Made by a program: the position numbers and the translations under genes. The notes beneath the pieces were generated by a model. It worked only from the letters and a program-made list of their open reading frames with translations, was not told the DNA's origin and ran no database searches. From Roseovarius aestuariivivens (lineage in GTDB: Bacteria > Pseudomonadota > Alphaproteobacteria > Rhodobacterales > Rhodobacteraceae): a DNA stretch of 64,000 bases. The DNA lies in NCBI RefSeq assembly GCF_004761875.1, contig NZ_SJEY01000003.1, forward strand, positions 248,001-312,000, given 5' to 3'. This document shows, piece by piece, positions 52,855 through 62,316 of the stretch. How positions within the stretch are numbered: position 1 is the stretch's first letter; each line of letters opens with the position of its first letter.

Positions 52855-53496
52855 TCAAATCTTTGCGCGAAAAAGCAGCCACAGACAAAGGGCGCTCTCG
52901 ACCACCAGCGGGATCAGATAAGCGGGCTCGATCACCGCCGCCCGGTCAGGCGCGACAAGCCGCGTCAGGCTCCCCGTCGCATAGACAAGACCGGACGCCG
53001 CAAGACCACCTGCGATCACCTTGGGCAAACGCGTACGCCACAGCAGGATCGACATGATCGCGCAGTTCACGGCGAACAGGATCAGACCGATGTCATATCC
53101 AAGCGCGTGCAAATCAGTCATATGCACCGCGATGCGTGGCGCATCGGCAAGCAATGACGGGACACTGCCCAAGGCCATCAGACTGGCACCGATAAGCACG
53201 GCCTGCCCCAACCGGAACACCATGGCGGCCAGCGCCAAGGCGCTGGAGAGGTGGCGCAAGATTTCGAAAAAGACGAGCGCAAGCGCGACATCCGCGATCA
53301 TCATCACCGTGTCGGCCACAAGGCTCAAACGAAGTTGACCGGTATTCGCGGCAAAGGCTTGGGCGATTTGATCTGGCGTACCCTGCAGCAACGGACCGCG
53401 CAAAAACATCTCGGCGGTGATTCCGCACAGAATGATGACCAGGTACAGCACACCGGCAAACCGGACGAGGCGCGGATCAGCCAAAGACGGTTTCAC
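52855..53496 (-). CDS. DUF4386 membrane protein
   Basis: 213 residues with about six membrane spans. It starts RLVRFAGVLYLVIILCGITAE and has NTGQLRLSLVADTVMMIADVALALVFF (read in parts), the pattern of DUF4386. The role is unknown. The frame ends 84 bp past phaZ on the opposite strand, so the two genes are convergent. Confidence 0.85.
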   Translation of the reverse strand: MKPSLADPRLVRFAGVLYLVIILCGITAEMFLRGPLLQGTPDQIAQAFAANTGQLRLSLVADTVMMIADVALALVFFEILRHLSSALALAAMVFRLGQAVLIGASLMALGSVPSLLADAPRIAVHMTDLHALGYDIGLILFAVNCAIMSILLWRTRLPKVIAGGLAASGLVYATGSLTRLVAPDRAAVIEPAYLIPLVVESALCLWLLFRAKI

Positions 53497-53639
53497 GGGC
53501 GCGTCCCTTCCGTGAACCGAACCCAGGTCATGCCATGCGTCATGGCGTATTCCTTTTCACTTGCGTGGACCATACATGCCGTGCCGCATAGATGGATGGG
53601 CACGGATGATCCACACCTTTGGCAAAGGATCTCCCAGAC

Positions 53640-54368
53640 CTACTCGGCCACCACCCGTCTTTGCAGGACCAGCGGCTGTTTCATCCAAACGCGCAGCGCC
53701 GCGGTGACGGCCTCGGGCGCTTCCAGCGTCGGCAGGTGGCCCGCATCCTGGATCAGCGCCAGTTCCGCATGGGGGATCAACCCGGCCATGAATTCGTGCC
53801 GCTTGACCGGCGTCAGCCCGTCATGCACCCCGCACAACACCAGCGCCGGCACGTGGCATTTGCGCAGCGTCGCCTGGTAATCCCGCCGCCGCTGCAGCGC
53901 GCGCGCCTGCCGGGTGATCGCCGCACAGCCGATGTTCTCGGCCATCTTGCCCACCTGGTACAGAACCGCCGTCCGGTCCGGACCGGGCGCCAGATATTCC
54001 GGGCGCATGATCGCCGCAACCGCCTGATCCAGAAGACCCGCGCGCAACTTGGTGATCAGCGGCTCGTAATCCGCCGCGGATTGCGGCGTCTCGGCCAGTG
54101 AATTTGTATCCATCAGCGCGATCCGCGTCACCCTCTCGGGTGCGCGCCGCATGATCTCCATCGCCACGATCCCGCCCATCGACAGACCCGCCAGCGCGAA
54201 TTTGCGCGGCAGCGTATCAAGGATGTTCGACGCGATTTCCTCGATCCGGTCGCCCTCTGTGACCGGCGCCACGACAAGGGTCATTTCCGGGCTAAGCGCC
54301 TGAATTTGCGGCGCGAACACCCGGGAATCGCAAAGCATTCCCGGCAAAAGGACCAGCGGCTCGACCAT
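53640..54368 (-). CDS. Alpha/beta hydrolase
   Basis: 242 residues. It opens LVLLPGMLCDSRVF, has the nucleophile elbow GLSMGG (about 82-87) and ends with an IQDAGHLPTLEAP histidine. It is an esterase- or lipase-like cytoplasmic enzyme; the substrate is unknown. Another alpha/beta hydrolase gene follows 128 bp upstream on the same strand, but the two are not close relatives. Confidence 0.87.
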   Translation of the reverse strand: MVEPLVLLPGMLCDSRVFAPQIQALSPEMTLVVAPVTEGDRIEEIASNILDTLPRKFALAGLSMGGIVAMEIMRRAPERVTRIALMDTNSLAETPQSAADYEPLITKLRAGLLDQAVAAIMRPEYLAPGPDRTAVLYQVGKMAENIGCAAITRQARALQRRRDYQATLRKCHVPALVLCGVHDGLTPVKRHEFMAGLIPHAELALIQDAGHLPTLEAPEAVTAALRVWMKQPLVLQRRVVAE

Positions 54369-54496
54369 GATTTTTCCTTACTGCTCGCAATACGCGTTTT
54401 TGTTTTTTTGAATCCTGCCACAGGCGAGGCGTTTTTCCAAGCGTCCCGTCGCGCAGAGACCCGCAGCGCGATCATCCGCCGGGGCGTCGGCCGCGG

Positions 54497-55249
54497 TCAC
54501 CCGACCCGCTGCAGCACCTCCTGCAGCGCCGCCTCGATCACGCCAAGGCACTCGGGATCGGAAAACCGGTGGTCGGCCCCCTTCACCAGTGTAAGACGCA
54601 GATTCGGCCCTGTCGCATGATCCAGAAGCCGCAGCGCCACCGACACCTCCACATCCGCATCCGCGGTTCCCTGCAGGAACCGCACCGGGAACGGCAGATC
54701 CAGCGGCGCGCGCAGCACCAGATGCCGCCGACCGTCCTCTATCAGCTTCTTGGTGATGACATAGGGCTCGCCATAATCACTGGGCAACGCAACCTGCCCG
54801 TCCCGCTCCAGCGCGTCGCGCTGCGCTTGGGTGAACCCTGCCCACATGCTGTCCTCGGTGAAATCCGGTGCGGCGGCGATGGTGACAAGCCCCGCCACCT
54901 TCTCGGCCATGTCCCGCGCACAAAGAAGCGAGATCCAGCCGCCCATCGACGATCCGACAAGAACCTGCGGCCCCTCCGTGACCGCGCCGATGACGGCTTT
55001 GGCATCTTCGGCCCATGCGCCGATCGAGCCGTCGGTGAACGCCTCCGAGCTTTGCCCATGCCCGGAATAGTCAAAGCGCAGAAAGGCGCGGCCCTTCGCC
55101 CGCGCCCAAGCCTCAAGATGTACGGCCTTGGTGCCGTCCATATCGGATTTGAACCCGCCCAGAAACACGATGCCGGGACCCGTGCCATCGCTTCTGTGAA
55201 AGGCAAGCTGCCGACCCTGCGGCGATGTCAGAAATTCCGGCGTGTCCAT
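54497..55249 (-). CDS. Alpha/beta hydrolase (prolyl-oligopeptidase-like small hydrolase)
   Basis: 250 residues from the ATG at 55249, with GAGGGG upstream. The elbow is VGSSMGGW, the oxyanion strand FLGGFKSDMDGTKA, and DHRF gives the catalytic His near the C-terminus. It resembles small cytosolic thioesterase/acyl-carnitine hydrolase-like proteins. A longer frame to 55456 overlaps the small Arg-rich region upstream and is not needed. Confidence 0.87.
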   Translation of the reverse strand: MDTPEFLTSPQGRQLAFHRSDGTGPGIVFLGGFKSDMDGTKAVHLEAWARAKGRAFLRFDYSGHGQSSEAFTDGSIGAWAEDAKAVIGAVTEGPQVLVGSSMGGWISLLCARDMAEKVAGLVTIAAAPDFTEDSMWAGFTQAQRDALERDGQVALPSDYGEPYVITKKLIEDGRRHLVLRAPLDLPFPVRFLQGTADADVEVSVALRLLDHATGPNLRLTLVKGADHRFSDPECLGVIEAALQEVLQRVG

Positions 55250-55334
55250 ATCGGCCCCTCGCGTTACCCGGTCGAACGTCCCGGGCAGAAACTGGCCGAT
55301 AAGGCGCCCCCTTGGCAACCGCTCGCGGTCGAAA

Positions 55335-55514
55335 TCAGGCGATGGAGCCGATGATTCTCTCGATCCGGTCCAGCGTCCACTGGCGATTGCGCGGGGGCGT
55401 GTCTTGCTCGGGATCCGCGTCGGCGGCGTCATCCGCCGTCGCCTGCGCCGCGCCATGGCCCGTAGATGGGGCGCGCGCGGGCTTCGTGTCGAAACGTCTG
55501 TCTATCTTGGCCAT
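55335..55514 (-). CDS. Small basic/acidic hypothetical protein
   Basis: 59 residues starting MAKIDRRFDTKPARAPS at 55514, with GGAGAG 6-11 bp upstream. The centre is Ala/Asp-rich and unstructured; the C-terminus (RQWTLDRIERIIGSIA) is an amphipathic helix. It lies 85 bp ahead of the hydrolase gene on the same strand and may be co-transcribed. No family is recognised. Confidence 0.5.
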   Translation of the reverse strand: MAKIDRRFDTKPARAPSTGHGAAQATADDAADADPEQDTPPRNRQWTLDRIERIIGSIA

Positions 55515-55678
55515 TCCGGCTCTCCGATCTCGGGTCCTGCTCGCAACGTTATGCTGCACATGCACAAGCCTAACACCCCTCGACCGGATGAAAACTATCT
55601 TTTTATGTCAGTCTGTTACAATAAACATTCGCATACGTTCGCACACGCAGCACAACGATTGCATACCGTCACAACGGC

Positions 55679-56926
55679 TCACGTCTCTGCCTGCCCGACC
55701 TCCCTGAGACCAAGCGCCGCGAGCCCGCCAAGCGCGGACATTGCCGCGAAACCGGCCAGCGCGCCGTTGGGTCCGACCCAGCTCAGCGCCCCGCCGAACG
55801 CGCCCGCCGCCAGCAGGATGATGCCGATCGCCAGGTTCGCCACCGCCGCGTTGGCCGTGCGCCGGTCCTCGGGCGAGATATCCACAAGATAGGTCGACCG
55901 CGCCTGCCGCACGCCGTGATAGGCCACCATCAGAACGAACAGAATGCCCGGAATGAGGAACGGCACCTGGGCCAGTCCCGCCGCCTGCACGCTTATCGCC
56001 GCGCCCATCGCCAGCGCCGCGAGCCCGCCTGCGGCCAGAAGCATCATCCGGCTCGACCGGTCCGCCAGCCACCCCCACGCGTAAGAGCTGGCAAAGCCCG
56101 CCGCCGCCGAGGCCAGCAACAGCCCGCCCAGCGTCTGCACACTGCCGCCGCCTTCGCCAGTCGTCATCACCGCCAGGAACGGCGGCGCCAGAGCGGTCGA
56201 GGTCAGAAGCCCACGGACAAGGATGAACCGCCGCAGGTTAGCGTCCTTCTTCAGCATCTTCCAGTAGCCTTCGGCACTATCCGGCCCACCCGGCTCGCTG
56301 TCCTCCTCGCGCAGCCGCGAAAAGGTGAAGAAGGCAAGGATCCACAACACCGACGCTAGCCCGATGGCCGCGATCACCCCCGCCTTGGTTTGCAAGAAAC
56401 CCGACAAAAGCAACAGCGCAAAGACCAGCACCGCGGCGGACGACACCGAGCCGGCCATGCCGGTCACTGCGCCACGCTTGGCCTGTCCCACCGTCTTGCC
56501 CAGAATATCCTTGTAAGAGACCGAGCACGCCGCTCGACAAAGCGCCAGCACCGCAAGCGCCACGCAAAAGACCTGCCCGGCGGCCCAGCCTTCCAGCGTC
56601 AGCGCGGCGATCACGATGCCCGCGGCGGCTATCCCCTGCCCCGCACTGCCCAACGCCCACATCCAGCGGCGCTGTTTCATCTGGTTGAGCCGCCCCGCCA
56701 GAAAGATTTGCGGCAACAGCGCGCCGGCCTCGCGGATCGGCACCAGAAGCGCAATGAAAATGCCGGGCGCCCCAAGGACACCCAGCAACCAGCTCAGTAC
56801 GAGCTTTGGATCGATCAGGCCGTCAGCGACCTTTGTCATGCTCAGCGACACAACATGGATCAAGCCGTTCCGGGCTTCGGTCCTGTCGCTTTCCTGGCCT
56901 GTCAGGCGTTCAAAGACAGTCTGCAC
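55679..56926 (-). CDS. MFS transporter
   Basis: 415 residues with about 11-12 membrane spans and the short basic loops of the major facilitator superfamily (AGRLNQMKQRRWMW between spans; FTFSRLREEDSEP in the central loop). The N-terminal stretch has no signal peptide. The substrate is unknown; no obvious partner genes lie next to it. Confidence 0.88.
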   Translation of the reverse strand: MQTVFERLTGQESDRTEARNGLIHVVSLSMTKVADGLIDPKLVLSWLLGVLGAPGIFIALLVPIREAGALLPQIFLAGRLNQMKQRRWMWALGSAGQGIAAAGIVIAALTLEGWAAGQVFCVALAVLALCRAACSVSYKDILGKTVGQAKRGAVTGMAGSVSSAAVLVFALLLLSGFLQTKAGVIAAIGLASVLWILAFFTFSRLREEDSEPGGPDSAEGYWKMLKKDANLRRFILVRGLLTSTALAPPFLAVMTTGEGGGSVQTLGGLLLASAAAGFASSYAWGWLADRSSRMMLLAAGGLAALAMGAAISVQAAGLAQVPFLIPGILFVLMVAYHGVRQARSTYLVDISPEDRRTANAAVANLAIGIILLAAGAFGGALSWVGPNGALAGFAAMSALGGLAALGLREVGQAET

Positions 56927-56978
56927 GCAACCTCCGTCGGATAACTGGTGTTACCCGCCGGGGTTGGGGGCAATCCTC

Positions 56979-57221
56979 TTACCCGCCGATATAGGTCGAC
57001 CGCTTGGGACGGTAAAAAACTTTTTGGTTGTGCAGGCGACCCAGAAGATCGTGGATCCGGCGTGCAGGCTCCTTGGCCGAGGCCTCGCCGATCGGCGCAT
57101 CGTCGTTCGACGGCGTCTTGATCAGGCTCTCGGCATACTCGCGCTTCGCACGGCGAAGGGCGTCTTCGATCAGCTCCATATCTTCAACAGACAGTTCGAA
57201 ATTGACGTTGTAGCGCGCCAT
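56979..57221 (-). CDS. Conserved small hypothetical protein
   Basis: 80 residues: MARYNVNFELSVEDMELIED leads into a Lys/Arg/Glu-rich helix and a basic tail (YRPKRSTYIGG). There are no Cys residues and no membrane span. I recall similar proteins in Rhodobacterales but no function. It is divergent from thrS across a 363-bp gap. Confidence 0.75.
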   Translation of the reverse strand: MARYNVNFELSVEDMELIEDALRRAKREYAESLIKTPSNDDAPIGEASAKEPARRIHDLLGRLHNQKVFYRPKRSTYIGG

Positions 57222-57584
57222 GATGTGCTCTCCGTGACTGCGGTGTATTCCGCGATAAGTTATAGTGATTGTGTGTTAGCTACGGGTTAATATAGAAATT
57301 CTGCGCCCGCGAACAAGTCGAAAAATTCGCGCTGCGTCAAACTGTTACAAGTCTGCCAGCATACAGACGGATACAAGGCGCGGCATGCTTTGGCACACGA
57401 AACCGACGCAATTCGCCCCGAAACCGGCTAAGTGCTTGTCGCGCCTTGGCCTCTTGTCGGCACGCGTCGCCCCCGTGGCGCGGCCTTTCACTTGACTTGC
57501 GCCGGGCAGAGGGCCAAAACGCGGCTGCACAAAATACCCGCAACCGGGCGTTCCGTGGGCGCCAAACCGACGAGGAAGCCAGAT
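57222..57584. promoter_or_regulatory. Divergent intergenic region before thrS
   Basis: This 363-bp gap serves the 80-residue gene (leftward) and thrS (rightward). A TTGACT at 57492-57497 may be a thrS -35 element, but no good -10 follows at 17 bp. A TTAG-N7-TTAA at 57276-57290 is one base off a CtrA-type box. I see no T-box or other riboswitch fold. Confidence 0.4.
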
Positions 57585-59564
57585 ATGGCCCAGATCTCCC
57601 TGACCTTTCCCGATGGCAACGCACGCGACTATGCGGCGGGAATCACCCCCGCCGAGGTCGCCGCTGACATTTCCAATTCCCTGGCGAAAAAGGCCATCTC
57701 GGCCCATATCGACGGCCAGCATTGGGACCTTCAGTGGCCCATCGAGCGCGACGCGAAAATCGCCATCAACACGATGAAAGAAGAAGACGCCGCAAACGAA
57801 CTGGTGCGTCACGACCTCGCCCATATCATGGCCCGCGCCGTGCAGGAAATCTGGCCCGACACCAAGGTCACCATCGGCCCGGTCGTCCAGAACGGCTGGT
57901 ACTACGATTTCGACCGGGCCGAGCCCTTCACGCCCGAGGACCTTGGCGCCATTGAAAAGAAGATGCGCGAGATCATCAATCTGCGCGACCCCGTCCGCAC
58001 CGAGGTCTGGGACCGCGACCGCGCAATCCAGCACTACAAAGACAATGACGAGCCCTACAAGGTCGAACTCATTGACGCCATTCCAGGCGATGAGCCGCTG
58101 CGCATGTATTGGCACGGCGACTGGCAGGACCTCTGCCGTGGCCCGCACCTTCAGCACACCGGCCAGGTCCCGGCGGATGCGTTCAAGCTCATGTCCATCG
58201 CCGGCGCCTATTGGCGCGGCGACAGCAGCCGCCAGATGCTGCAGCGGATCTATGGCGTCGCCTTCACCGGCAAAGAAAAGCTGAAGGCCTATCTCAACTT
58301 TCTTGAGGAGGCCGAGAAGCGCGACCACCGCAAGCTCGGCCGCGAGATGAACCTTTTCCACATGCAGGAAGAGGCCCCCGGCCAGGTCTTCTGGCACCCC
58401 AACGGCTGGACGATCTACACCACCCTGCAGGATTACATGCGCCGCAAGCAACGCGCGGGCGGCTATAACGAGATCAACACCCCCCAGGTCGTCGACCGCA
58501 AACTGTGGGAAAAATCCGGCCATTGGGACAAGTACCAGCACCACATGTTCCTGGTGGAGGTAGACGAGTCCCGCGACGGCGAGGATGACGACGCCACCGT
58601 CAAGAACAAGGAGCAGACACGCATCAACGCGCTGAAGCCCATGAACTGTCCCTGCCACGTCCAGGTCTTCAACCAGGGCCTCAAATCCTACCGCGACCTG
58701 CCCCTGCGGCTGGCCGAATTCGGCTCTTGCGCGCGGTTCGAACCGTCGGGCGCGCTGCACGGCATCATGCGCGTGCGCGGCTTCACGCAGGATGATGCGC
58801 ATATTTTTTGCACCGAAGAGCAGATTCAGGACGAATGCGCCCGCTTCATCGACTTCACCGCGAATGTCTATCGCGAGCTTGGGTTCGACAATTTCGAGAT
58901 CAAGTTTGCCACCCGCCCTGAAAAGCGCGTTGGCACCGATGAAAGCTGGGACTATGTCGAGGGCGCGCTGGAAAACGCGATCAAGGCTGTGGGCCGCGAC
59001 TACACGCTGGAACCGGGCGATGGCGCCTTTTACGGGCCGAAGCTCGACTTTTACCTCACCGACGCCATCGGCCGGGTTTGGCAATGCGGCACGTTTCAGG
59101 TCGATCCCAACCTGCCCGAACGGCTCGATGCCACCTATATCGCCGCCGACGGCGCCAAGCATCGCCCCTATATGCTCCACCGCGCCTGCCTTGGCTCATT
59201 TGAACGCTTCATCGGCATTCTGATCGAGAACTGGGAAGGCAAGCTGTCCTTCTGGCTCGCCCCCCGCCAGGTCGTCGTCGCCTCCATCGTGTCCGAGGCG
59301 GATGCGTATGTGCATGAAGTCGTCAAAACGCTGCAGTCCGCCGGCGTCCGGGCCGAGGCCGATATCCGCAACGAGAAGATCAACTACAAGGTCCGCGAAC
59401 ACTCCGTCGGCAAGGTGCCGGTCATTCTCGCCTGCGGTCTGCGCGAGGTCGAGGAAAAGACCGTGTCCGTCCGGCGTCTGGGGGAAAAGCAGACCAAGGT
59501 CGAAACGCTCGCCGATGTAACAGTTGCGCTTGCCAAGGACGCAACGCCCCCGGATTTGTTGTAA
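57585..59564 (+). CDS. thrS: ThrS, threonyl-tRNA synthetase
   Basis: 659 residues. The TGS domain is at 1-60 ([16 protein letters not shown]), then the editing domain, the class II catalytic core with [10 protein letters not shown] (zinc Cys), [20 protein letters not shown], and a C-terminal anticodon domain. The start at 57585 has GAGGAAG upstream and gives the usual [11 protein letters not shown]. The stop codon overlaps the first TTGTAACA repeat of the next operon's leader. Confidence 0.96.
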   Translation: MAQISLTFPDGNARDYAAGITPAEVAADISNSLAKKAISAHIDGQHWDLQWPIERDAKIAINTMKEEDAANELVRHDLAHIMARAVQEIWPDTKVTIGPVVQNGWYYDFDRAEPFTPEDLGAIEKKMREIINLRDPVRTEVWDRDRAIQHYKDNDEPYKVELIDAIPGDEPLRMYWHGDWQDLCRGPHLQHTGQVPADAFKLMSIAGAYWRGDSSRQMLQRIYGVAFTGKEKLKAYLNFLEEAEKRDHRKLGREMNLFHMQEEAPGQVFWHPNGWTIYTTLQDYMRRKQRAGGYNEINTPQVVDRKLWEKSGHWDKYQHHMFLVEVDESRDGEDDDATVKNKEQTRINALKPMNCPCHVQVFNQGLKSYRDLPLRLAEFGSCARFEPSGALHGIMRVRGFTQDDAHIFCTEEQIQDECARFIDFTANVYRELGFDNFEIKFATRPEKRVGTDESWDYVEGALENAIKAVGRDYTLEPGDGAFYGPKLDFYLTDAIGRVWQCGTFQVDPNLPERLDATYIAADGAKHRPYMLHRACLGSFERFIGILIENWEGKLSFWLAPRQVVVASIVSEADAYVHEVVKTLQSAGVRAEADIRNEKINYKVREHSVGKVPVILACGLREVEEKTVSVRRLGEKQTKVETLADVTVALAKDATPPDLL

Positions 59565-59610
59565 CATTTTGTACAAACCGGGCCGTCAGGCTTGTAACAA
59601 TTTGTACAAG
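59559..59610 (+). repeat. Tandem 33-bp repeat TTGTAACA(T/A)TTTGTACAA in the bufferin leader
   Basis: Two copies start at 59559 and 59592, 33 bp apart; the first begins in the thrS stop. Each has a dyad-like core TTGTA...TACAA. The rest of the unit is also similar (CCGTCAGGC and GGCGGCAGGC). It lies 200-250 bp before the precursor start and is a candidate operator or sRNA-related element. Confidence 0.6.
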
Positions 59611-59728
59611 ACTGGCGGCAGGCTGGCGATTTTCCGTTTATTAAGAATGCGTTACCCCCTGCGTACAGGCGCGCGGGGGGTTGACGTGCGCGTGTCTGAC
59701 GCACTCGTGAGTACGCTTTGGGCGCGAC

Positions 59729-59752
59729 CGGCGATAGCGTTGGGTATCGCCG
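59729..59752. promoter_or_regulatory. Inverted repeat CGGCGATA-8-TATCGCCG before the bufferin operon
   Basis: Perfect 8-bp arms around an 8-bp centre, 59 bp upstream of the precursor's TTG. No T-tract follows, so a metal-responsive or other dimeric regulator site is more likely than a terminator. A possible -35 TTGACG lies at 59681-59686. Confidence 0.5.
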
Positions 59753-59810
59753 CCCGGACCAACCGGGTACGGCGTCTTATTGCAAAACCTCAAGAGGGAG
59801 GAGTAAACCC

Positions 59811-60104
59811 TTGTCTAACCTTGTGAAAACCGCCGCAATTGCCTCGGCCGTCACGGCCGCGCTCGCCGCGCACACCACCACGGCTGCTCAGGCCGCCGAG
59901 AAAGAAAAATGCTACGGCATCTCGCTTGCAGGGGAAAACGACTGCGCCGCCGGCGCCGGCACCACCTGCGCCGGCACCTCCACGGTCGACTACCAGGGCA
60001 ACGCTTGGACCCTCGTCGACAAGGGCACCTGCACCGAAATCGACCTGCCCGGCGACCGCACCGGTAGCCTGGAACCGCTGGACCGCGACCTGCCGCAGGC
60101 GTGA
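59811..60104 (+). CDS. bufA: BufA1-type bufferin precursor (DUF2282), TTG start
   Basis: 97 residues from the TTG at 59811, with a very strong GGGAGGAG 7 bp upstream; longer frames have no support. A signal peptide ends near AQA-A (about residue 29). The short core has four cysteines (Cys34, 45, 53 and 74) in [22 protein letters not shown] and KGTC, the DUF2282/bufferin pattern. In known bufferins Cys residues are oxidised to thiooxazoles that bind copper. The enzyme gene follows 60 bp later. Confidence 0.9.
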   Translation: MSNLVKTAAIASAVTAALAAHTTTAAQAAEKEKCYGISLAGENDCAAGAGTTCAGTSTVDYQGNAWTLVDKGTCTEIDLPGDRTGSLEPLDRDLPQA

Positions 60105-60164
60105 CGAACTGGCGGGGCGCGCGCCGTTACCCCGCGCCCCGCAACCAAGACGAAAGGTGCCGCC

Positions 60165-61019
60165 ATGCCTCAGAACGCTCTGCCGAACGGTCCCGGCGTC
60201 GGCTACAAGCCACAGCATTTTCCCGATCTGACGACAGACCCGGATCCCGTTCAATGGCTTGAAATACATGCGGAAAATTACATGGGCGATGGCGGCAGAC
60301 CGCTGGCGCAACTGCGCCATCTGGCCGAGCGTTTTCCGATGTCCGTGCATGGCGTAGGCCTGAGTATCGGCGGCGAAGGTCCGCTTGACCCCAACCACCT
60401 TGCCCGCCTCAAGACGCTCTGTGACTGGCTGCAACCCGCAAGCTTTTCCGAGCATCTTGCCTGGTCGACGCATGACAGCGCGTTTCTCAACGACCTCCTG
60501 CCGCTGCCCTACACAACCGAGACGCTCCGCCGTGTGGCCGAACATATCGACGAGGTCCAAACCACACTTGGCCGTCACATGCTGCTGGAAAATCCGTCCA
60601 GCTACCTCGCTTTCGCCGAAAGCACATGGTCAGAGCCCGATTTCCTTGCGGAACTGGCCCAACGGACCGGCTGTGGTTTGCTGCTCGACGTGAACAACGT
60701 GTTCGTCTCCGCAACCAATCTGGCCATAGATGCGCACATGTATATCGACACGTTTCCCATTGATAAGGTTGAGGAATTTCATCTTGGTGGTCACGACGAA
60801 GATGAGGATGACCACGGCGCGCCGCTTTTGATCGATAGCCATGGGCGCGAGGTCGCGGATCCGGTCTGGTCGCTTTTGGAGTATACCCTTGCCCGGTCCG
60901 GTGCGCGTCCACTGCTGATCGAATGGGATACCGATGTGCCCGATTGGGCCACCCTCGCCGCCGAAGCCGCGCGGGCCGAAACGGCCCTCGCCCGCCACAG
61001 ACAGGGCGTCGCGGCATGA
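60165..61019 (+). CDS. bufB: BufB, DUF692/MNIO bufferin-modifying enzyme
   Basis: 284 residues of the multinuclear non-haem iron oxidase family (DUF692). Metal-ligand motifs are in order: HAEN at 35-38, VHGVG with His62, SEHLAW with Glu96/His97, LENPSSY with Glu142, LLLDVNNV with Asp175, and HLGGH with His206/His210, followed by DSHG. The enzyme should modify Cys in the BufA precursor. It overlaps the next gene by 4 bp (ATGA). Confidence 0.95.
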   Translation: MPQNALPNGPGVGYKPQHFPDLTTDPDPVQWLEIHAENYMGDGGRPLAQLRHLAERFPMSVHGVGLSIGGEGPLDPNHLARLKTLCDWLQPASFSEHLAWSTHDSAFLNDLLPLPYTTETLRRVAEHIDEVQTTLGRHMLLENPSSYLAFAESTWSEPDFLAELAQRTGCGLLLDVNNVFVSATNLAIDAHMYIDTFPIDKVEEFHLGGHDEDEDDHGAPLLIDSHGREVADPVWSLLEYTLARSGARPLLIEWDTDVPDWATLAAEAARAETALARHRQGVAA

Positions 61020-61768
61020 GCGTGCGGCAGGATAGCTTCCGCGCCGCCGTGCTCGATCCTCTCGCCGCCGTGCCCGAGGGCTTGAAAGACGGGCAAGGCC
61101 GTCCCGCGGGGCGCCGCTTCTCGGTCTACCGCAACAATGTCGTCGCAGGTCTGATCACCGCGATTGAAACCTCGTTCCCGGCCACGGCCAAGCTTCTTGG
61201 GCCCGAGGAATTCCTTTCCGTCGCAAGCCTTTACGTGCGAAAGTTCCCACCGGATACGCCGATGATGATGTATTACGGCGCGTCCTTTCCGGCCTTCCTG
61301 CAGCAACAGATGCGGCTAGATCACCTACCGCAAGTCGCCGATCTCGCCCGGTTGGAACAGACCCGGCGCGAAGCCTATCACGCCTCTGACGCCGCGCCGG
61401 CCGACCCCGGAGAGCTGGCCGGCTTGGCACCGGAAGCCCTTGCCAACATGCGGTTCGATCTCGCCCCGGCGCTCCGCCTATTGCGTTCGGATTGGCCGGT
61501 GCACGCGATCTGGGCCTTTCACATGACCGATGACGCGCCACCGCCCGGACAAGAGGCGCAGAACGTGCTCATCACGCGCCCCGCCTTCGACCCTGAAATG
61601 GCAGTCATCGACACACCGACCTGCGCCTTTCTCAGCGCGTTGCAGAGCGGGGCAACACTTGCCGAGGCAGAGAGTGCCGCAGACGCGCCGTTCGACCTGA
61701 CCGCCGCGCTTGGTCTTTTGCTCCAAGGCCAGGCGATACACCAGATCATTCCAGGAGATATCCTTTGA
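61016..61768 (+). CDS. bufC: BufC, DUF2063 partner of the MNIO enzyme
   Basis: 250 residues from the ATG at 61016. The DUF2063/HvfC-like region is in RRFSVYRNNVVAGLITAIETSFPATAKLLG (read in two parts, about 28-58) and in LARLEQTRREAYHASDAAP. The RiPP-recognition partner delivers the leader to the MNIO enzyme. It overlaps bufB at the start and bufD at the end. Confidence 0.92.
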   Translation: MSVRQDSFRAAVLDPLAAVPEGLKDGQGRPAGRRFSVYRNNVVAGLITAIETSFPATAKLLGPEEFLSVASLYVRKFPPDTPMMMYYGASFPAFLQQQMRLDHLPQVADLARLEQTRREAYHASDAAPADPGELAGLAPEALANMRFDLAPALRLLRSDWPVHAIWAFHMTDDAPPPGQEAQNVLITRPAFDPEMAVIDTPTCAFLSALQSGATLAEAESAADAPFDLTAALGLLLQGQAIHQIIPGDIL

Positions 61769-62316
61769 ACTCCCTGATTTCACGATACAAATCGATTTCC
61801 ACCGCGCTGGACCGAGCGGACTGGCTCCTGCCCACTCTGGCCCGGTTTCTCTTTGCCGCGATCCTGCTTCATTACTTCTGGGCGTCCGGCCTGACCAAGC
61901 TGGGCGACGGCATCTCGGGCCTGTGGCAGCCGTCTGTCGGGGCTTATGCACAGATCTTTCCCAAGACGATGGAAGCGGTCGTCTACGATACCAGCCAGCT
62001 TGGGGTCTACCATTGGGCCGTTGTCACCTTTGGCACCTGGGCAGAGTTCATTCTGCCGCTGCTCATCGTCGTCGGAATGGCCTGCCGGCTGGCCGCGCTT
62101 GGCATGATCGGGTTTGTCGCAGTGCAGTCGCTCACCGATCTGTTCGGTCATAACGGAATAGAACAAGGCACGCTTGGTGCATGGTTCGACAAGGCGCCGG
62201 ACGGGATCATCCTCGATCAGCGGGCCCTGTGGGTCTTCCTGCTTCTGGTACTCGTGATTAAGGGCGCGGGGCCGCTCTCCCTTGACCGGGCTTTCGGCGG
62301 TCGTGTGGCCGCCTAA
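61765..62316 (+). CDS. bufD: BufD, DoxX-family membrane protein, TTG start
   Basis: 183 residues with four membrane spans; FLFAAILLHYFWASGLTKLG is typical of the DoxX/DUF2282-linked group. The TTG at 61765 overlaps the bufC stop and has CAGGAG 8 bp upstream. Its role in bufferin systems is unproven; quinone- or redox-linked function is suggested by the DoxX fold. Confidence 0.88.
   Translation: MNSLISRYKSISTALDRADWLLPTLARFLFAAILLHYFWASGLTKLGDGISGLWQPSVGAYAQIFPKTMEAVVYDTSQLGVYHWAVVTFGTWAEFILPLLIVVGMACRLAALGMIGFVAVQSLTDLFGHNGIEQGTLGAWFDKAPDGIILDQRALWVFLLLVLVIKGAGPLSLDRAFGGRVAA

Noticed and set aside
57480-57585. T-box or attenuator ahead of thrS
   Set aside because: I see no T-box sequence, leader peptide with Thr codons or terminator hairpin; only a weak -35 element.
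57345-59180. A 611-residue frame on the minus strand opposite thrS
   Set aside because: It has no conserved motifs, starts and ends inside thrS context and is explained by high GC at the third codon position of the thrS gene.
59641-59655. CtrA-type box TTAA-N7-TTAC in the bufferin leader
   Set aside because: It has one mismatch in the second half-site and no cell-cycle link; the repeat and dyad nearby are stronger signals.
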